64,000 bases of DNA. Origin: Actinomyces sp. oral taxon 448 str. F0400. GTDB taxonomy: Bacteria > Actinomycetota > Actinomycetes > Actinomycetales > Actinomycetaceae. How positions within the stretch are numbered: position 1 is the stretch's first letter; every line of letters starts with the position of its first letter. The position numbers and the translations under genes are program-made. A model generated the notes under the pieces. That model made no database searches. It was not told where the DNA came from and saw only the letters and a list, made by a program, of their open reading frames with translations. Location of the stretch: positions 1,569,687 to 1,633,686 of the forward strand of contig NZ_GL985606.1 of assembly GCF_000220835.1 (NCBI RefSeq). Reading direction: 5' to 3'. Shown here one piece after another: positions 57,038 through 64,000 of the stretch.

Positions 57038-58160
57038 CGGTGATCCTCCTGCGCATGTCCGATGGTGCGGGTGGCGAAGGACGGCCGCCGTCGGGCGGCT
57101 CGCCCCCCTCGCCGCCGGGCGGGCCGTCGGGGACGTCGGCGACGATCCGCACGGCCAGGTCGTCGCCCTCGCCCAGGAGGCGGGCCCGGGGGCGGGTCAG
57201 ACGCAGGGCGGCGGCGATGGTGCCCGCCCCGAAGTCGTCGACGGCAGCGGGGCCGGCCCCCAGCAGAACAGGGGCCAGATAGGCGACGACCTCGTCGATC
57301 AGGCCTCGCGACAGGAAGGCGGCGGCCAGCGTCGGCCCGCCTTCGAGCAGCACGTGGCGGACCTCCCGGCCGGCCAGGACCGCCAGGACCGAGCGCGGAT
57401 CATGGTCGGCCACCAGCAGGTGCCGGTCGTCGACGAGCACCTGTGCGCCCTCGGGCACCGTCCGGCGTCCGACGACGACGCGCAGCGGTTGAAGGGCGCG
57501 CGGCAGCGGCCGGTCGTCCTCGTCGCGCACGGTCAGGGCGGGATCGTCGGCCAGGACGGTGCCGGTGCCCACCATGATGGCGTCGCACTCGCGGCGCAAG
57601 CTGTGGGCATCGCGACGTGCGACCGACGGGGTGATCCATCGGCTGGTGGAATCGGCGGCGGCCACGCGCCCGTCCAGGCTCGCCGCCAGCTTCCAGGTCA
57701 CCAGTGGCCTTCCGCGGGTCACAGCGAAGGTCCACGCGCGATTGAGGCGCTCGGCCTCCCGACGGCACAGCCCGGAGCGCACTCGCACGCCGGCCTTTCG
57801 CAGCCTCGCCGCTCCACCCGCGGCGAGCGGATTGGGGTCGTCCTGGGCGTAAACGACCTCGGCGATGCCGGCGTCGAGGAGCGCTCGGGTGCACGGCCCG
57901 GTGCGTCCTCGGTGGTCGCAGGGCTCGAGAGTGATGACGGCGACGGCGCCTCGCGCGCGCTCGCCGGCGCGGGTCAGCGCGTCGACCTCGGCATGGGCGG
58001 TGCCCGCCCCCCGGTGGTGCCCTTCGGCCAGGATGCGCCCCTCGGCGCTCACGATGACGCAGCCGACCCGCGGATTGGGACCGGGCGGGGCATCGGGTGA
58101 AACGGCGAGACGAAGAGCGCGCCTCATCGCCGCCGTCTCGGCGGCTGTGAACAAGGCCAT
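57018..58160 (-). CDS. ribD: Riboflavin deaminase/reductase RibD
   Basis: A 380-residue bifunctional enzyme. The deaminase domain has zinc ligands in HAEVDAL (His56, Glu58) and EPCDHRGRTGPC (Cys81, Cys90). The reductase domain starts PLVTWKLAASLDGRVAAADS and includes DAIMVGTGTVLADDPALTVR and HVLLEGGPTLAAAFL. ATG 58160 is preceded by GGAAAGGAC; a longer in-frame start from 58268 would lie inside the riboswitch and is rejected. It is the first gene of the rib operon, followed by ribE, ribBA and ribH. Confidence 0.95.
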   Translation of the reverse strand: MALFTAAETAAMRRALRLAVSPDAPPGPNPRVGCVIVSAEGRILAEGHHRGAGTAHAEVDALTRAGERARGAVAVITLEPCDHRGRTGPCTRALLDAGIAEVVYAQDDPNPLAAGGAARLRKAGVRVRSGLCRREAERLNRAWTFAVTRGRPLVTWKLAASLDGRVAAADSTSRWITPSVARRDAHSLRRECDAIMVGTGTVLADDPALTVRDEDDRPLPRALQPLRVVVGRRTVPEGAQVLVDDRHLLVADHDPRSVLAVLAGREVRHVLLEGGPTLAAAFLSRGLIDEVVAYLAPVLLGAGPAAVDDFGAGTIAAALRLTRPRARLLGEGDDLAVRIVADVPDGPPGGEGGEPPDGGRPSPPAPSDMRRRITDVHRNH

Positions 58161-58170
58161 CGGGTCCTTT

Positions 58171-58187
58171 CCCCCGGGCTCCGGGGG
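58171..58187 (-). promoter_or_regulatory. Hairpin beside the ribD ribosome-binding site
   Basis: On the minus strand CCCCCGG-AGC-CCGGGGG forms a seven-base-pair stem directly before AAAGGAC, the ribD Shine-Dalgarno. An upstream stretch (58220-58201) carries CCCCGGGCTC, which can pair with GAGCCCGGGG of this hairpin instead. The two alternatives look like a riboswitch expression platform. Confidence 0.45.
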
Positions 58188-58240
58188 AGACACCCGTACG
58201 CCGCCCCGAGCCCGGGGACCCATGACGGCGTCGTATGCCT

Positions 58241-58365
58241 CGTGCGTGCTTCCCATCCGGACTCTCACCGTCGGTCCAGGATTTCCACCTGGTCAACCGG
58301 TCGCTTGCGACCGGGTCGCGGACTCATCACCGCCGGTTCGGACTTCCACCGACCCCAGAACACAC
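58241..58365 (-). ncRNA. FMN riboswitch (RFN element)
   Basis: Read on the minus strand, this region shows the RFN signatures in order: GGGGTCGGTGGAAGTCCGAA, CCGGCGGTGATGAGTCCGCG, a variable GACCCGGTCGC-AAGCGACCGGTT stem-loop, CCAGGTGGAAATCCTGGACC, GACGGTGAGAGTCCGGATGG and GAAGCACGCA. These are the conserved junction strands of the six-helix FMN aptamer. It lies 80 bases before ribD and should shut the operon down when FMN is abundant. Confidence 0.93.
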
Positions 58366-58384
58366 GAGTTCTACTCGGGGGATG

Positions 58385-58390
58385 AATCTA
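58385..58390 (-). promoter_or_regulatory. -10 box of the rib operon (TAGATT)
   Basis: TAGATT on the minus strand would start transcription about 12 bases before the FMN aptamer. No convincing -35 was found. The rest of 58391-58579 has no recognised gene. Confidence 0.4.
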
Positions 58391-58579
58391 CCCCGTCGGT
58401 GCGCGGGAACTGAGCCCCGCACGCGGATGTGAGGAGCATCTCGTCGTATGCATCTGCGAGAGGACGTTGTCCGCAAGCCGCGTACCGGCCCCGGTCGCTG
58501 GTCTCACGAGTGCCGGCGGCGTCGGAGCGTGTGCTCGCAGACCGCTCGGTGCCCACGGCGTCGAGCTCGCCGAGCCTCG

Positions 58580-58840
58580 TCAGAGGGCGGCGACGCGCTT
58601 GGCCAGCTTGGACTTGCGGTTCGCAGCCTGATTCTTGTGGATGACGCCTTTGGAGACGGCCTTGTCCAGCTTGCGGCAGGCCTTGCGCAGATGCTCCTCG
58701 GCCGCCGCTTTGTCACCCGCGTCGATTGCCTCGCGTACGCGGCGCACGTAGGTCTTGAGCTCGGATTTGACGGATTGGTTGCGCAGGCGGGCCTTCTCGT
58801 TGGTCTTGATACGCTTGATTTGGGACTTGATGTTCGCCAC
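58580..58840 (-). CDS. rpsT: 30S ribosomal protein S20
   Basis: An 86-residue S20 protein, basic and helical: [56 protein letters not shown] and [10 protein letters not shown]. The GTG start at 58840 fits the conserved ANIKSQ N-terminus after methionine removal. It is monocistronic between rib and trp operons. Confidence 0.97.
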   Translation of the reverse strand: MANIKSQIKRIKTNEKARLRNQSVKSELKTYVRRVREAIDAGDKAAAEEHLRKACRKLDKAVSKGVIHKNQAANRKSKLAKRVAAL

Positions 58841-58987
58841 GGTTGGTGAAGCCTTCTTGATTCGAGTGCGGACAGTGGCCGGAAAGAGGGTTCGCGCACG
58901 CGGGCCGACACAAGAAGGTGGTGGAAGCACCCGGCGGAGCCCGGTCGCCGGACCCCGAAGCCGACCAGGCCGGAGGTCCGAGCTAGC

Positions 58988-58993
58988 ACTCTA
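58988..58993 (-). promoter_or_regulatory. Probable rpsT -10 box (TAGAGT)
   Basis: TGCTAGAGT on the minus strand is an extended -10-like element about 150 bases before rpsT. The 308-base gap 58841-59148 also carries the hairpin at 59053-59072 and nothing else recognised. Confidence 0.35.
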
Positions 58994-59052
58994 GCATCCG
59001 GCGACGCGGGGGCGCTGGACCGGACCGGGTGCGACGCGTGAGGTGCGTCGCC

Positions 59053-59072
59053 CCCGAGGGCCTCGCCTCGGG
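59053..59072. terminator. Hairpin downstream of the trp operon
   Basis: CCCGAGG (59053-59059) pairs with CCTCGGG (59066-59072) about 80 bases after the trpA stop. No T-tract; weak candidate terminator. Confidence 0.3.
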
Positions 59073-59148
59073 CGGCGGGCGCCCGAAGCGGGGGGAGCCG
59101 CCAGGGTCACAGGGTGCGCACCGGTACCCGATTCCGGCGTCGGACGGT

Positions 59149-60012
59149 TCACCGGAGGGTGGCGGCCTTCATCGCGGCGACGAACTCGCGCAGCCCGGCC
59201 GTCAGCGACCGCCGTTCGGCGTCCCAGGCGGCTGAATCCTCGCCCGTTCGCGCCGCCAGGCGGGCGAGGGCCGGTGCGTGTCCCTCGACGATCGCGACCG
59301 TAGCCGACCCGCAGATCGCGCCGTCGGCGCCCGCCGCGATCGCCGCGGCCACCTGCTCTGGACGGGAGATGCCGAATCCCAGCATGACGGGCGCGGCGGC
59401 GGCAGCGCGCAGTCGGGCCACCGATTCGGCCAGGCCGACGGTGGAGGACGCCTGCTCGATCCCGGTCACACCGGCGCGCGAGACCGCGTAGACGTAACCG
59501 CGTGAGGAGGCCGCCACAGCGTCCAGGGTCCGGGCCGTCGACGACGGGGGGGCGATGTAGACCGCATCGATCCCGGCAGCCCGCGCGGCGGAGGAGAAGG
59601 CCGGCGACTCGCGCACGGGCACGTCCGGCAGCAGCACAGAGTCGACGCCCGCATCCGCGCACCGGCAGTAGAACTCCCCGACTCCCACGGCGAAGGGCAC
59701 GTTGCCGTAGACGAGCATGCCGATGGGCAGCTCGGCGTGCCGCTCGCGCACCCGGGAGATCACCCCCAGGCAGGCGGCGAAGTCGGCCCCGGCCTCGAGC
59801 GCCCGGATGTGGGCGCGCTGGATCGTGGGGCCGTCGGCGACCGGATCGGAGAAGGGGAGGCCCAGCTCCAGGGCATCGGCGCCCCCGTCGACGAGTGCCT
59901 CGATGACGGTCTCGGACAGCGCCGGAGTCGGATCCCCCACCATGACGAAGGGGACGAAGGCTCCCTGGCCGCGGACGGCCAGGCGGGCGAACATCTCGGG
60001 GTAGCGGGACAT
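59149..60012 (-). CDS. trpA: Tryptophan synthase alpha chain
   Basis: A 287-residue TIM-barrel enzyme that releases indole from indole-glycerol phosphate. Motifs: FVMVGDPTPALSETVIEALV, ALELGLPFSDPVADGPTIQR with the catalytic Glu and Asp, LLPDVPVRES and GYVYAVSRAGVTGIE, then MLGFGISRPEQV. The start ATG is one base after the trpC/B stop. The last gene of the operon. Confidence 0.96.
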   Translation of the reverse strand: MSRYPEMFARLAVRGQGAFVPFVMVGDPTPALSETVIEALVDGGADALELGLPFSDPVADGPTIQRAHIRALEAGADFAACLGVISRVRERHAELPIGMLVYGNVPFAVGVGEFYCRCADAGVDSVLLPDVPVRESPAFSSAARAAGIDAVYIAPPSSTARTLDAVAASSRGYVYAVSRAGVTGIEQASSTVGLAESVARLRAAAAAPVMLGFGISRPEQVAAAIAAGADGAICGSATVAIVEGHAPALARLAARTGEDSAAWDAERRSLTAGLREFVAAMKAATLR

Positions 60013-60013
60013 C

Positions 60014-62278
60014 TCAACCCTCCTGCTTCCTCGTCAGCGACAGGTACTCGGTACGCTTGCCCATCTCCCCGACCATGAGAGCAGCCCGCCTGACGGCCGA
60101 ATCGGTCGAGAACGACCCGCCCAGGCGCGCGCGCACCTGGTCCAGGTCCTTGTCGCCGCGGCCCGACAGGCACACGAGCAGGTGCGGAACCGGGTCGTGC
60201 GGCGGTGTGGCGCGGGCGATCTTGAGGGCCTGCGCCAGCGCGTGGGCCGACTCCAGAGCCGGGATGATGCCCTCCCAGCGGCTGAGCAGCCGGAAGGCCT
60301 CGATCGCCTCGTCGTCGGTGACGCCGACGTAGCGGGCCCGTCCGGTGTCGGCCAGCCACGCGTGCTCCGGCCCCACGCCCGGATAGTCCAGTCCCGCCGA
60401 GACGGAGAAGGACTCCTCGACCTGCCCCTGCGGCGTGCGCATGAGATAGGAGCGCGCCCCGTGCAGGATGCCGACCGTGCCGTTGGAGATCGGCGCTCCG
60501 TTGCGGGGCGTGTCAAGGCCCTCGCCGGCCGGCTCGACGCCGATGAGCCCGACGCCCTCGTCCTCCACGAACTGGCTGAACATGCCGATCGCGTTGGAGC
60601 CGCCGCCCACGCAGGCAATGACCTCATCGGGCAGCCGACCCGTCATGGCGAGCACCTGGGCGCGCGCCTCCCGTGAAATGCAGCGATGGAATTCGTGGAC
60701 AATGGTGGGGAAGGGGTGAGCCCCCGCCGCCGTGCCCAGCAGATAGTGGGTCGTGGCGAAGGAGGCCGTCCAGTCGCGCAGCGCCTCGTTGACGGCGTCC
60801 TTGAGCGTGCCCGCGCCGGAGGCCACCGGCACGACCCTCGCCCCCATGAGCTCCATGCGCTCGACGTTGGGCTCCTGGCGCACGACATCGGTGGCCCCCA
60901 TGTAGATCGTGCACTCCAGGCCCAGCAGCGCGCATACCATGGCGGTGGCGGTGCCGTGCTGCCCGGCACCGGTCTCGGCGATGATGCGGGTCTTGCCCAT
61001 GCGTCTGGCCAGGAGCGCCTGGCCCATCACCTGGTTGCCCTTGTGCGCTCCGCCGTGAACGAGATCCTCGCGCTTGAGGAAGATCCGTGCGCTGCCCTCG
61101 CGCGGCAGGTTGCGCAACTCGGTGACCGGAGTAGGACGTCCCAGATACCGGGTGAGGAGCTCATCGAGCTCGGCGTGGAAGGAGGGGTCGGCCTGCGCCT
61201 CGATGAAGGCGTCCTCGAGCTGGTCGAGGGCCGGCACCAACAGCTCGGGCACGAACTGCCCACCGTAGGAACCGAAGTAGGGATTCAGCCGCGGGTGGTC
61301 GCGACCGGAGCCTTCCGCGCCCCCGGCACGGTCGCACGAGGCGTTCCGCTGCTCCGCGGAACCGGGCCGGATTCCGCCGCCCGGGCCGCAATCCCCCCGG
61401 GGGGAGGACGGGCCGTCGGGGACCGGCACCGCCGTGGCGAGGGACTCGGCGACCGCCGCCGGATCGGAGGCCGCCGACAGTGAGGATCCGACGAGCAGCG
61501 CATCAACCGCCCCGGCCAGGCGTCGCACATCATCGGCGGTCCCGATTCCGGACTCCCCGACCAGCACGACGCCCGGGGGCGCCAGCGGCGCGTACTCCTC
61601 GGTGCGGGCCAGGTCGGTGGTCAGGGTCCGCAGGTCCCGGTTGTTGATCCCGATGACGCCCGCCCCCAGGTTCGCCGCTCTGTGCATCTCCTCGGGGGTG
61701 GACACCTCCGTGAGCACCTCCATGCCCAGCCGGTGAGCCAATCCCGCCAGCTCGGCGTAGACGTCGTCGGGCACCACCGAGAGCATGAGCAGGATCGCGT
61801 CGGCCCCCAGCGACCGGGCGGCTAGCACCTGCACCTCGTCGACGATGAAGTCCTTGCACAGCACCGGCACGTCCACCGTCGCGCGCACCGCCGCCAGGTC
61901 CTCGAAGGAGCCGTTGAAACGGTCGGGTTCGGTGAGCACCGAGACAGCCGAGGCCCAGGGCGCGTAGGCGCGGGCCAGTTGTGCCGGATCATAGGCGGCG
62001 CGAATCGTCCCGCGCGAGGGCGAGGCCGACTTGCACTCCATGATCAAGGCCGGACGCGGGGTCGCCGCCGGGCCGCACCGGGTGCGCAGGGCCTGGGCGA
62101 AGGAGAGCTCCGAACGGGGCGGAGCGACTCGGCGCACATGCTCGAAGCGCCTGCGCAGCTCGGGGATGCGGGCACGACGCGCCTCGATGATGGCGTCCAG
62201 GACCGTGCCGGTGGCGATAAGCCGCTCGTCCACCGGCCGCCTGCGAGGGCGCCCGTCCACGGGGCCCTCCCCGCTCAT
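60014..62278 (-). CDS. trpCB: TrpC-TrpB fusion: indole-glycerol-P synthase and tryptophan synthase beta
   Basis: A 754-residue fusion. Residues 20-285 are indole-3-glycerol-phosphate synthase ([11 protein letters not shown] with Lys83, [10 protein letters not shown] with Lys142, [22 protein letters not shown]). A Gly/Arg/Ser-rich linker (about 286-328) leads to tryptophan synthase beta (329-754): [19 protein letters not shown] lysine Lys413 in [10 protein letters not shown] and the phosphate loop [10 protein letters not shown]. Indole glycerol phosphate would be made and indole used on one polypeptide with TrpA docking in trans. No trpF is present; actinobacteria use PriA for that step. ATGA overlap with trpD. 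Confidence 0.95.
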   Translation of the reverse strand: MSGEGPVDGRPRRRPVDERLIATGTVLDAIIEARRARIPELRRRFEHVRRVAPPRSELSFAQALRTRCGPAATPRPALIMECKSASPSRGTIRAAYDPAQLARAYAPWASAVSVLTEPDRFNGSFEDLAAVRATVDVPVLCKDFIVDEVQVLAARSLGADAILLMLSVVPDDVYAELAGLAHRLGMEVLTEVSTPEEMHRAANLGAGVIGINNRDLRTLTTDLARTEEYAPLAPPGVVLVGESGIGTADDVRRLAGAVDALLVGSSLSAASDPAAVAESLATAVPVPDGPSSPRGDCGPGGGIRPGSAEQRNASCDRAGGAEGSGRDHPRLNPYFGSYGGQFVPELLVPALDQLEDAFIEAQADPSFHAELDELLTRYLGRPTPVTELRNLPREGSARIFLKREDLVHGGAHKGNQVMGQALLARRMGKTRIIAETGAGQHGTATAMVCALLGLECTIYMGATDVVRQEPNVERMELMGARVVPVASGAGTLKDAVNEALRDWTASFATTHYLLGTAAGAHPFPTIVHEFHRCISREARAQVLAMTGRLPDEVIACVGGGSNAIGMFSQFVEDEGVGLIGVEPAGEGLDTPRNGAPISNGTVGILHGARSYLMRTPQGQVEESFSVSAGLDYPGVGPEHAWLADTGRARYVGVTDDEAIEAFRLLSRWEGIIPALESAHALAQALKIARATPPHDPVPHLLVCLSGRGDKDLDQVRARLGGSFSTDSAVRRAALMVGEMGKRTEYLSLTRKQEG

Positions 62279-63444
62279 CGGGTCGGCCTCTCGGCATCGC
62301 GGAGGGGCCGACCCCGGGACGGGTCCTGTCTCCGATCCTGCCGGCCCTCGGAATCGTCGGGATTCGTCGGGCCCTGCGAGTCCTTGGTCATCGACTCCAG
62401 ATGCTCGGCCACGCGGCCGCTGGCCAACTGCTCCAGAGCCATGCGGGTACCATCCGTCAGATTGTCGGCCGGCCCCGCCAGGTACAGCAGCGCACCGGCG
62501 TTGACGGCGACCGCGTCACGATGGGCCGGCCGCCCTCGGCCGGCGAACACCTCCCGCAGCAGGCGAGCATTCTCCTTCGGCGCCCCGCCGAGCACGTCGG
62601 ACAGCTCCCAGCGGCCCACGCCCAGCTCCTCGGGAGTCACCTCGTAGGCTTTGACGCCCCGCGGGGTCGCCTCGCGTACGAGCGTCGTGCCGTGCACGGC
62701 GATCTCGTCGGTGCCGGCGCCGTGGACGATAAGGGCACGCTTGCGGCCCAGCTGCGACATCGCCTCGGCGATCATGTCGAGCATGTCCGGGTCGGCCACG
62801 CCCATGAGCTGATAGGTCAGGCGGGCTGGGTTGAGCAGGGGGCCGAGCACGTTAAAGATCGTCGGCGTCGCCAGCGCCCTGCGGATCGGCGCCACATGCC
62901 GCATGGCCGGATGGTAGGCCTGAGCGAACAGGAAGGTGAAGTGGTCGCGCGCCAGAACCTTCACCGCCTCCTGCGGGCCCAGATCCAGGGGCAGGCCCAG
63001 GGCGGACACGACGTCGGCGGCGCCGGTTCTGGATGACACCGCCCGGTTGCCATGCTTGGCCACTGAGATCCCCATGGAGGCGGCCACGATTCCGGCGGCT
63101 GTGGAGATGTTGATGGTGCCCGCGCCGTCCCCGCCGGTGCCCACGACATCGACCAGTGGGAAGGCGACCTCCGGGAAGGGGCGGGCCGCGGCGCGGAAGG
63201 CGCTCGCGGCCCCGGCGACCTCTTCGGCCGTCTCGCCGCGCGAGTGCAGAGCGGCCAGGAGGGCGGCGGTCTCCGCCTCGGACAGGTCGCCGGCGCCCAG
63301 GGCCGCGAAGACGACACCCGTCTCCTCCTGGGTCAGCCGGCTGCCCTGGATGACCGAGCGCAGCAGGCGGTGGGCGTCCTCGGCGTCGGCGACCGGGAGG
63401 CCGGTGGTACTCATGGCGTTGTTCTCAGCGGGGGCGGGGGTCAT
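62275..63444 (-). CDS. trpD: Anthranilate phosphoribosyltransferase
   Basis: A 389-residue enzyme of tryptophan synthesis. PRPP-binding [40 protein letters not shown], and [20 protein letters not shown] are typical. The last 35 residues are a charged Arg/Asp/Pro tail absent from most homologues. ATG 63444 is used; it lies 20 bases inside the 3' end of trpG. A later ATG at 63414 (MSTTGLP) is an alternative. Confidence 0.95.
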   Translation of the reverse strand: MTPAPAENNAMSTTGLPVADAEDAHRLLRSVIQGSRLTQEETGVVFAALGAGDLSEAETAALLAALHSRGETAEEVAGAASAFRAAARPFPEVAFPLVDVVGTGGDGAGTINISTAAGIVAASMGISVAKHGNRAVSSRTGAADVVSALGLPLDLGPQEAVKVLARDHFTFLFAQAYHPAMRHVAPIRRALATPTIFNVLGPLLNPARLTYQLMGVADPDMLDMIAEAMSQLGRKRALIVHGAGTDEIAVHGTTLVREATPRGVKAYEVTPEELGVGRWELSDVLGGAPKENARLLREVFAGRGRPAHRDAVAVNAGALLYLAGPADNLTDGTRMALEQLASGRVAEHLESMTKDSQGPTNPDDSEGRQDRRQDPSRGRPLRDAERPTR

Positions 63445-64000
63445 GTGCGTCTCCTGTTGTGTCTGTTGTGTCTGTTGCGCTGTGCGTCGTGGGCGGGACG
63501 ACTGCGCGGATGCCGGATGCGTCGATTCGGTCGGGTCGGCCGGGGGCGGCGAGGTCCTCGATAAGGGAGAGCAGGATGCCCGGCCCGTGAGGGGTGAGCA
63601 CCGACTCGGGATGGAACTGCACCCCGACCACCGGGGCGGTGATGTGGCGGGCGGCCATGACGATGCCCGCCCCGTCCCCCTCGACGGTTCGGGCCAGGCA
63701 GGTCAGCGACGGCGGCAGCTCGCGCGTTCCCAGGGAGTGGTAGCGGGCGACGTCCAGCGGGCCACCAGTCAGGACGGCGAAGGCGGGGTCGGCGCGCCCC
63801 GCGGGGGTGACCCGAACCCGCACCGAGCGGCCGTGGACCGGACCGACCTCCTCGATGTCGCCCCCGCACGCCTCGACGATCGCCTGGAAGCCCAGGCAGA
63901 TGCCGAGCGTCGGAACGCGCTCGGCGAGTGCCGCCGCGACCAGTTCCATGAGGCACCCGCTGGTGCGCGGGTGACCCGGCCCCGGGGATAGAGCCAGCAC
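63425..64000 (-). CDS. trpG: Anthranilate synthase glutamine amidotransferase subunit, partial
   Basis: At least 191 residues; the 5' end lies beyond the window. Class I amidotransferase motifs: LSPGPGHPRTSG, the nucleophile elbow GICLGFQAI, and GVQFHPESVLTPHG with the catalytic His and Glu. It removes ammonia from glutamine for TrpE, whose gene is expected upstream outside the window. The C-terminal tail is longer than usual and contains a TDTTDTTG repeat from a TGTTGTGTC-type direct repeat at 63450-63478. Confidence 0.92.
   Translation of the reverse strand: MLALSPGPGHPRTSGCLMELVAAALAERVPTLGICLGFQAIVEACGGDIEEVGPVHGRSVRVRVTPAGRADPAFAVLTGGPLDVARYHSLGTRELPPSLTCLARTVEGDGAGIVMAARHITAPVVGVQFHPESVLTPHGPGILLSLIEDLAAPGRPDRIDASGIRAVVPPTTHSATDTTDTTGDAHDPRPR

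Noticed and set aside
58366-58579. Possible tRNA or small RNA between rpsT and the FMN riboswitch
   Set aside because: No cloverleaf, no CCA end and no conserved RNA motif was found.
63450-63478. TGTTGTGTC-type direct repeat as a CRISPR or VNTR locus
   Set aside because: Only about three short imperfect units inside the trpG coding tail; no spacers.

Overview
The window comes from a high-G+C actinobacterium. Gene order at the left end (TPR protein, HAD phosphatase, small protein, tlyA, nadK, recN, steA, steB, pyrG, Nudix) matches Mycobacterium tuberculosis Rv1691-Rv1700, and sufR-B-D-C-S-U-T matches Rv1460-Rv1466. The TrpC-TrpB fusion, the sugar-transport islands and overall protein character suggest the Actinomyces/Schaalia group (Actinomycetaceae); that finer placement is an inference.

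Layout. 1-15000 (+): a housekeeping and envelope operon. rRNA methylation, NAD phosphorylation and DNA repair are followed by the SteA/SteB envelope pair, then three extra envelope genes (a WecA/MraY-like transferase, a MurJ-like flippase, a GT-B glycosyltransferase), then pyrG and a Nudix hydrolase. 15000-22300 (+): a fructan-utilisation island with a Tat-exported GH32 enzyme, a LacI repressor, a Tat-lipoprotein sugar-binding protein, two permeases and a cytoplasmic GH32-like enzyme. Two near-identical LacI-type operators precede the secreted enzyme and the repressor; no ABC ATPase is present. A strong hairpin and an IdeR/DtxR-like iron box separate it from the Suf Fe-S assembly operon (22596-29390).

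29400-37100: accessory region. A DUF350 protein, a small membrane protein, a flavodoxin and a MerR regulator (last three on -) precede a compact, lower-G+C four-gene operon (+, 32790-36761): MFS exporter, 5-aminolevulinate-synthase-like enzyme, GNAT N-acetyltransferase and Gfo/Idh/MocA oxidoreductase. This gene set resembles what I recall of the alaremycin (ALA-mimic antibiotic) pathway. The synthase has Ser where glycine-specific ALA synthases have Thr, as expected if it condenses a larger amino acid such as serine. This is the most interesting item in the window. A shattered zinc-metallopeptidase gene follows it.

37164-42906: pyrD, an MFS transporter, a DUF3043 membrane protein, an M20 peptidase and a glycerate kinase. 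43043-46429 (-): a LacI regulator, wreckage of a maltose-type ABC transporter (malE/F/G) and a GH13-fold protein that appears to have lost catalytic residues. 46565-54639 (+): dgt, dnaG, degV-family gene, comEA, comEC (short, without a metallo-beta-lactamase domain) and holA. 54688-58580 (-): the rib operon under an FMN riboswitch, then rpsT. 59149-64000 (-): trpG (cut by the window end)-trpD-trpC/B fusion-trpA.

A window-wide trait: at about eleven starts a -10-like TANNNT hexamer sits only 5-8 nt before the start codon with no Shine-Dalgarno, indicating frequent leaderless transcription. No tRNA, rRNA, CRISPR array or intact insertion sequence was seen.
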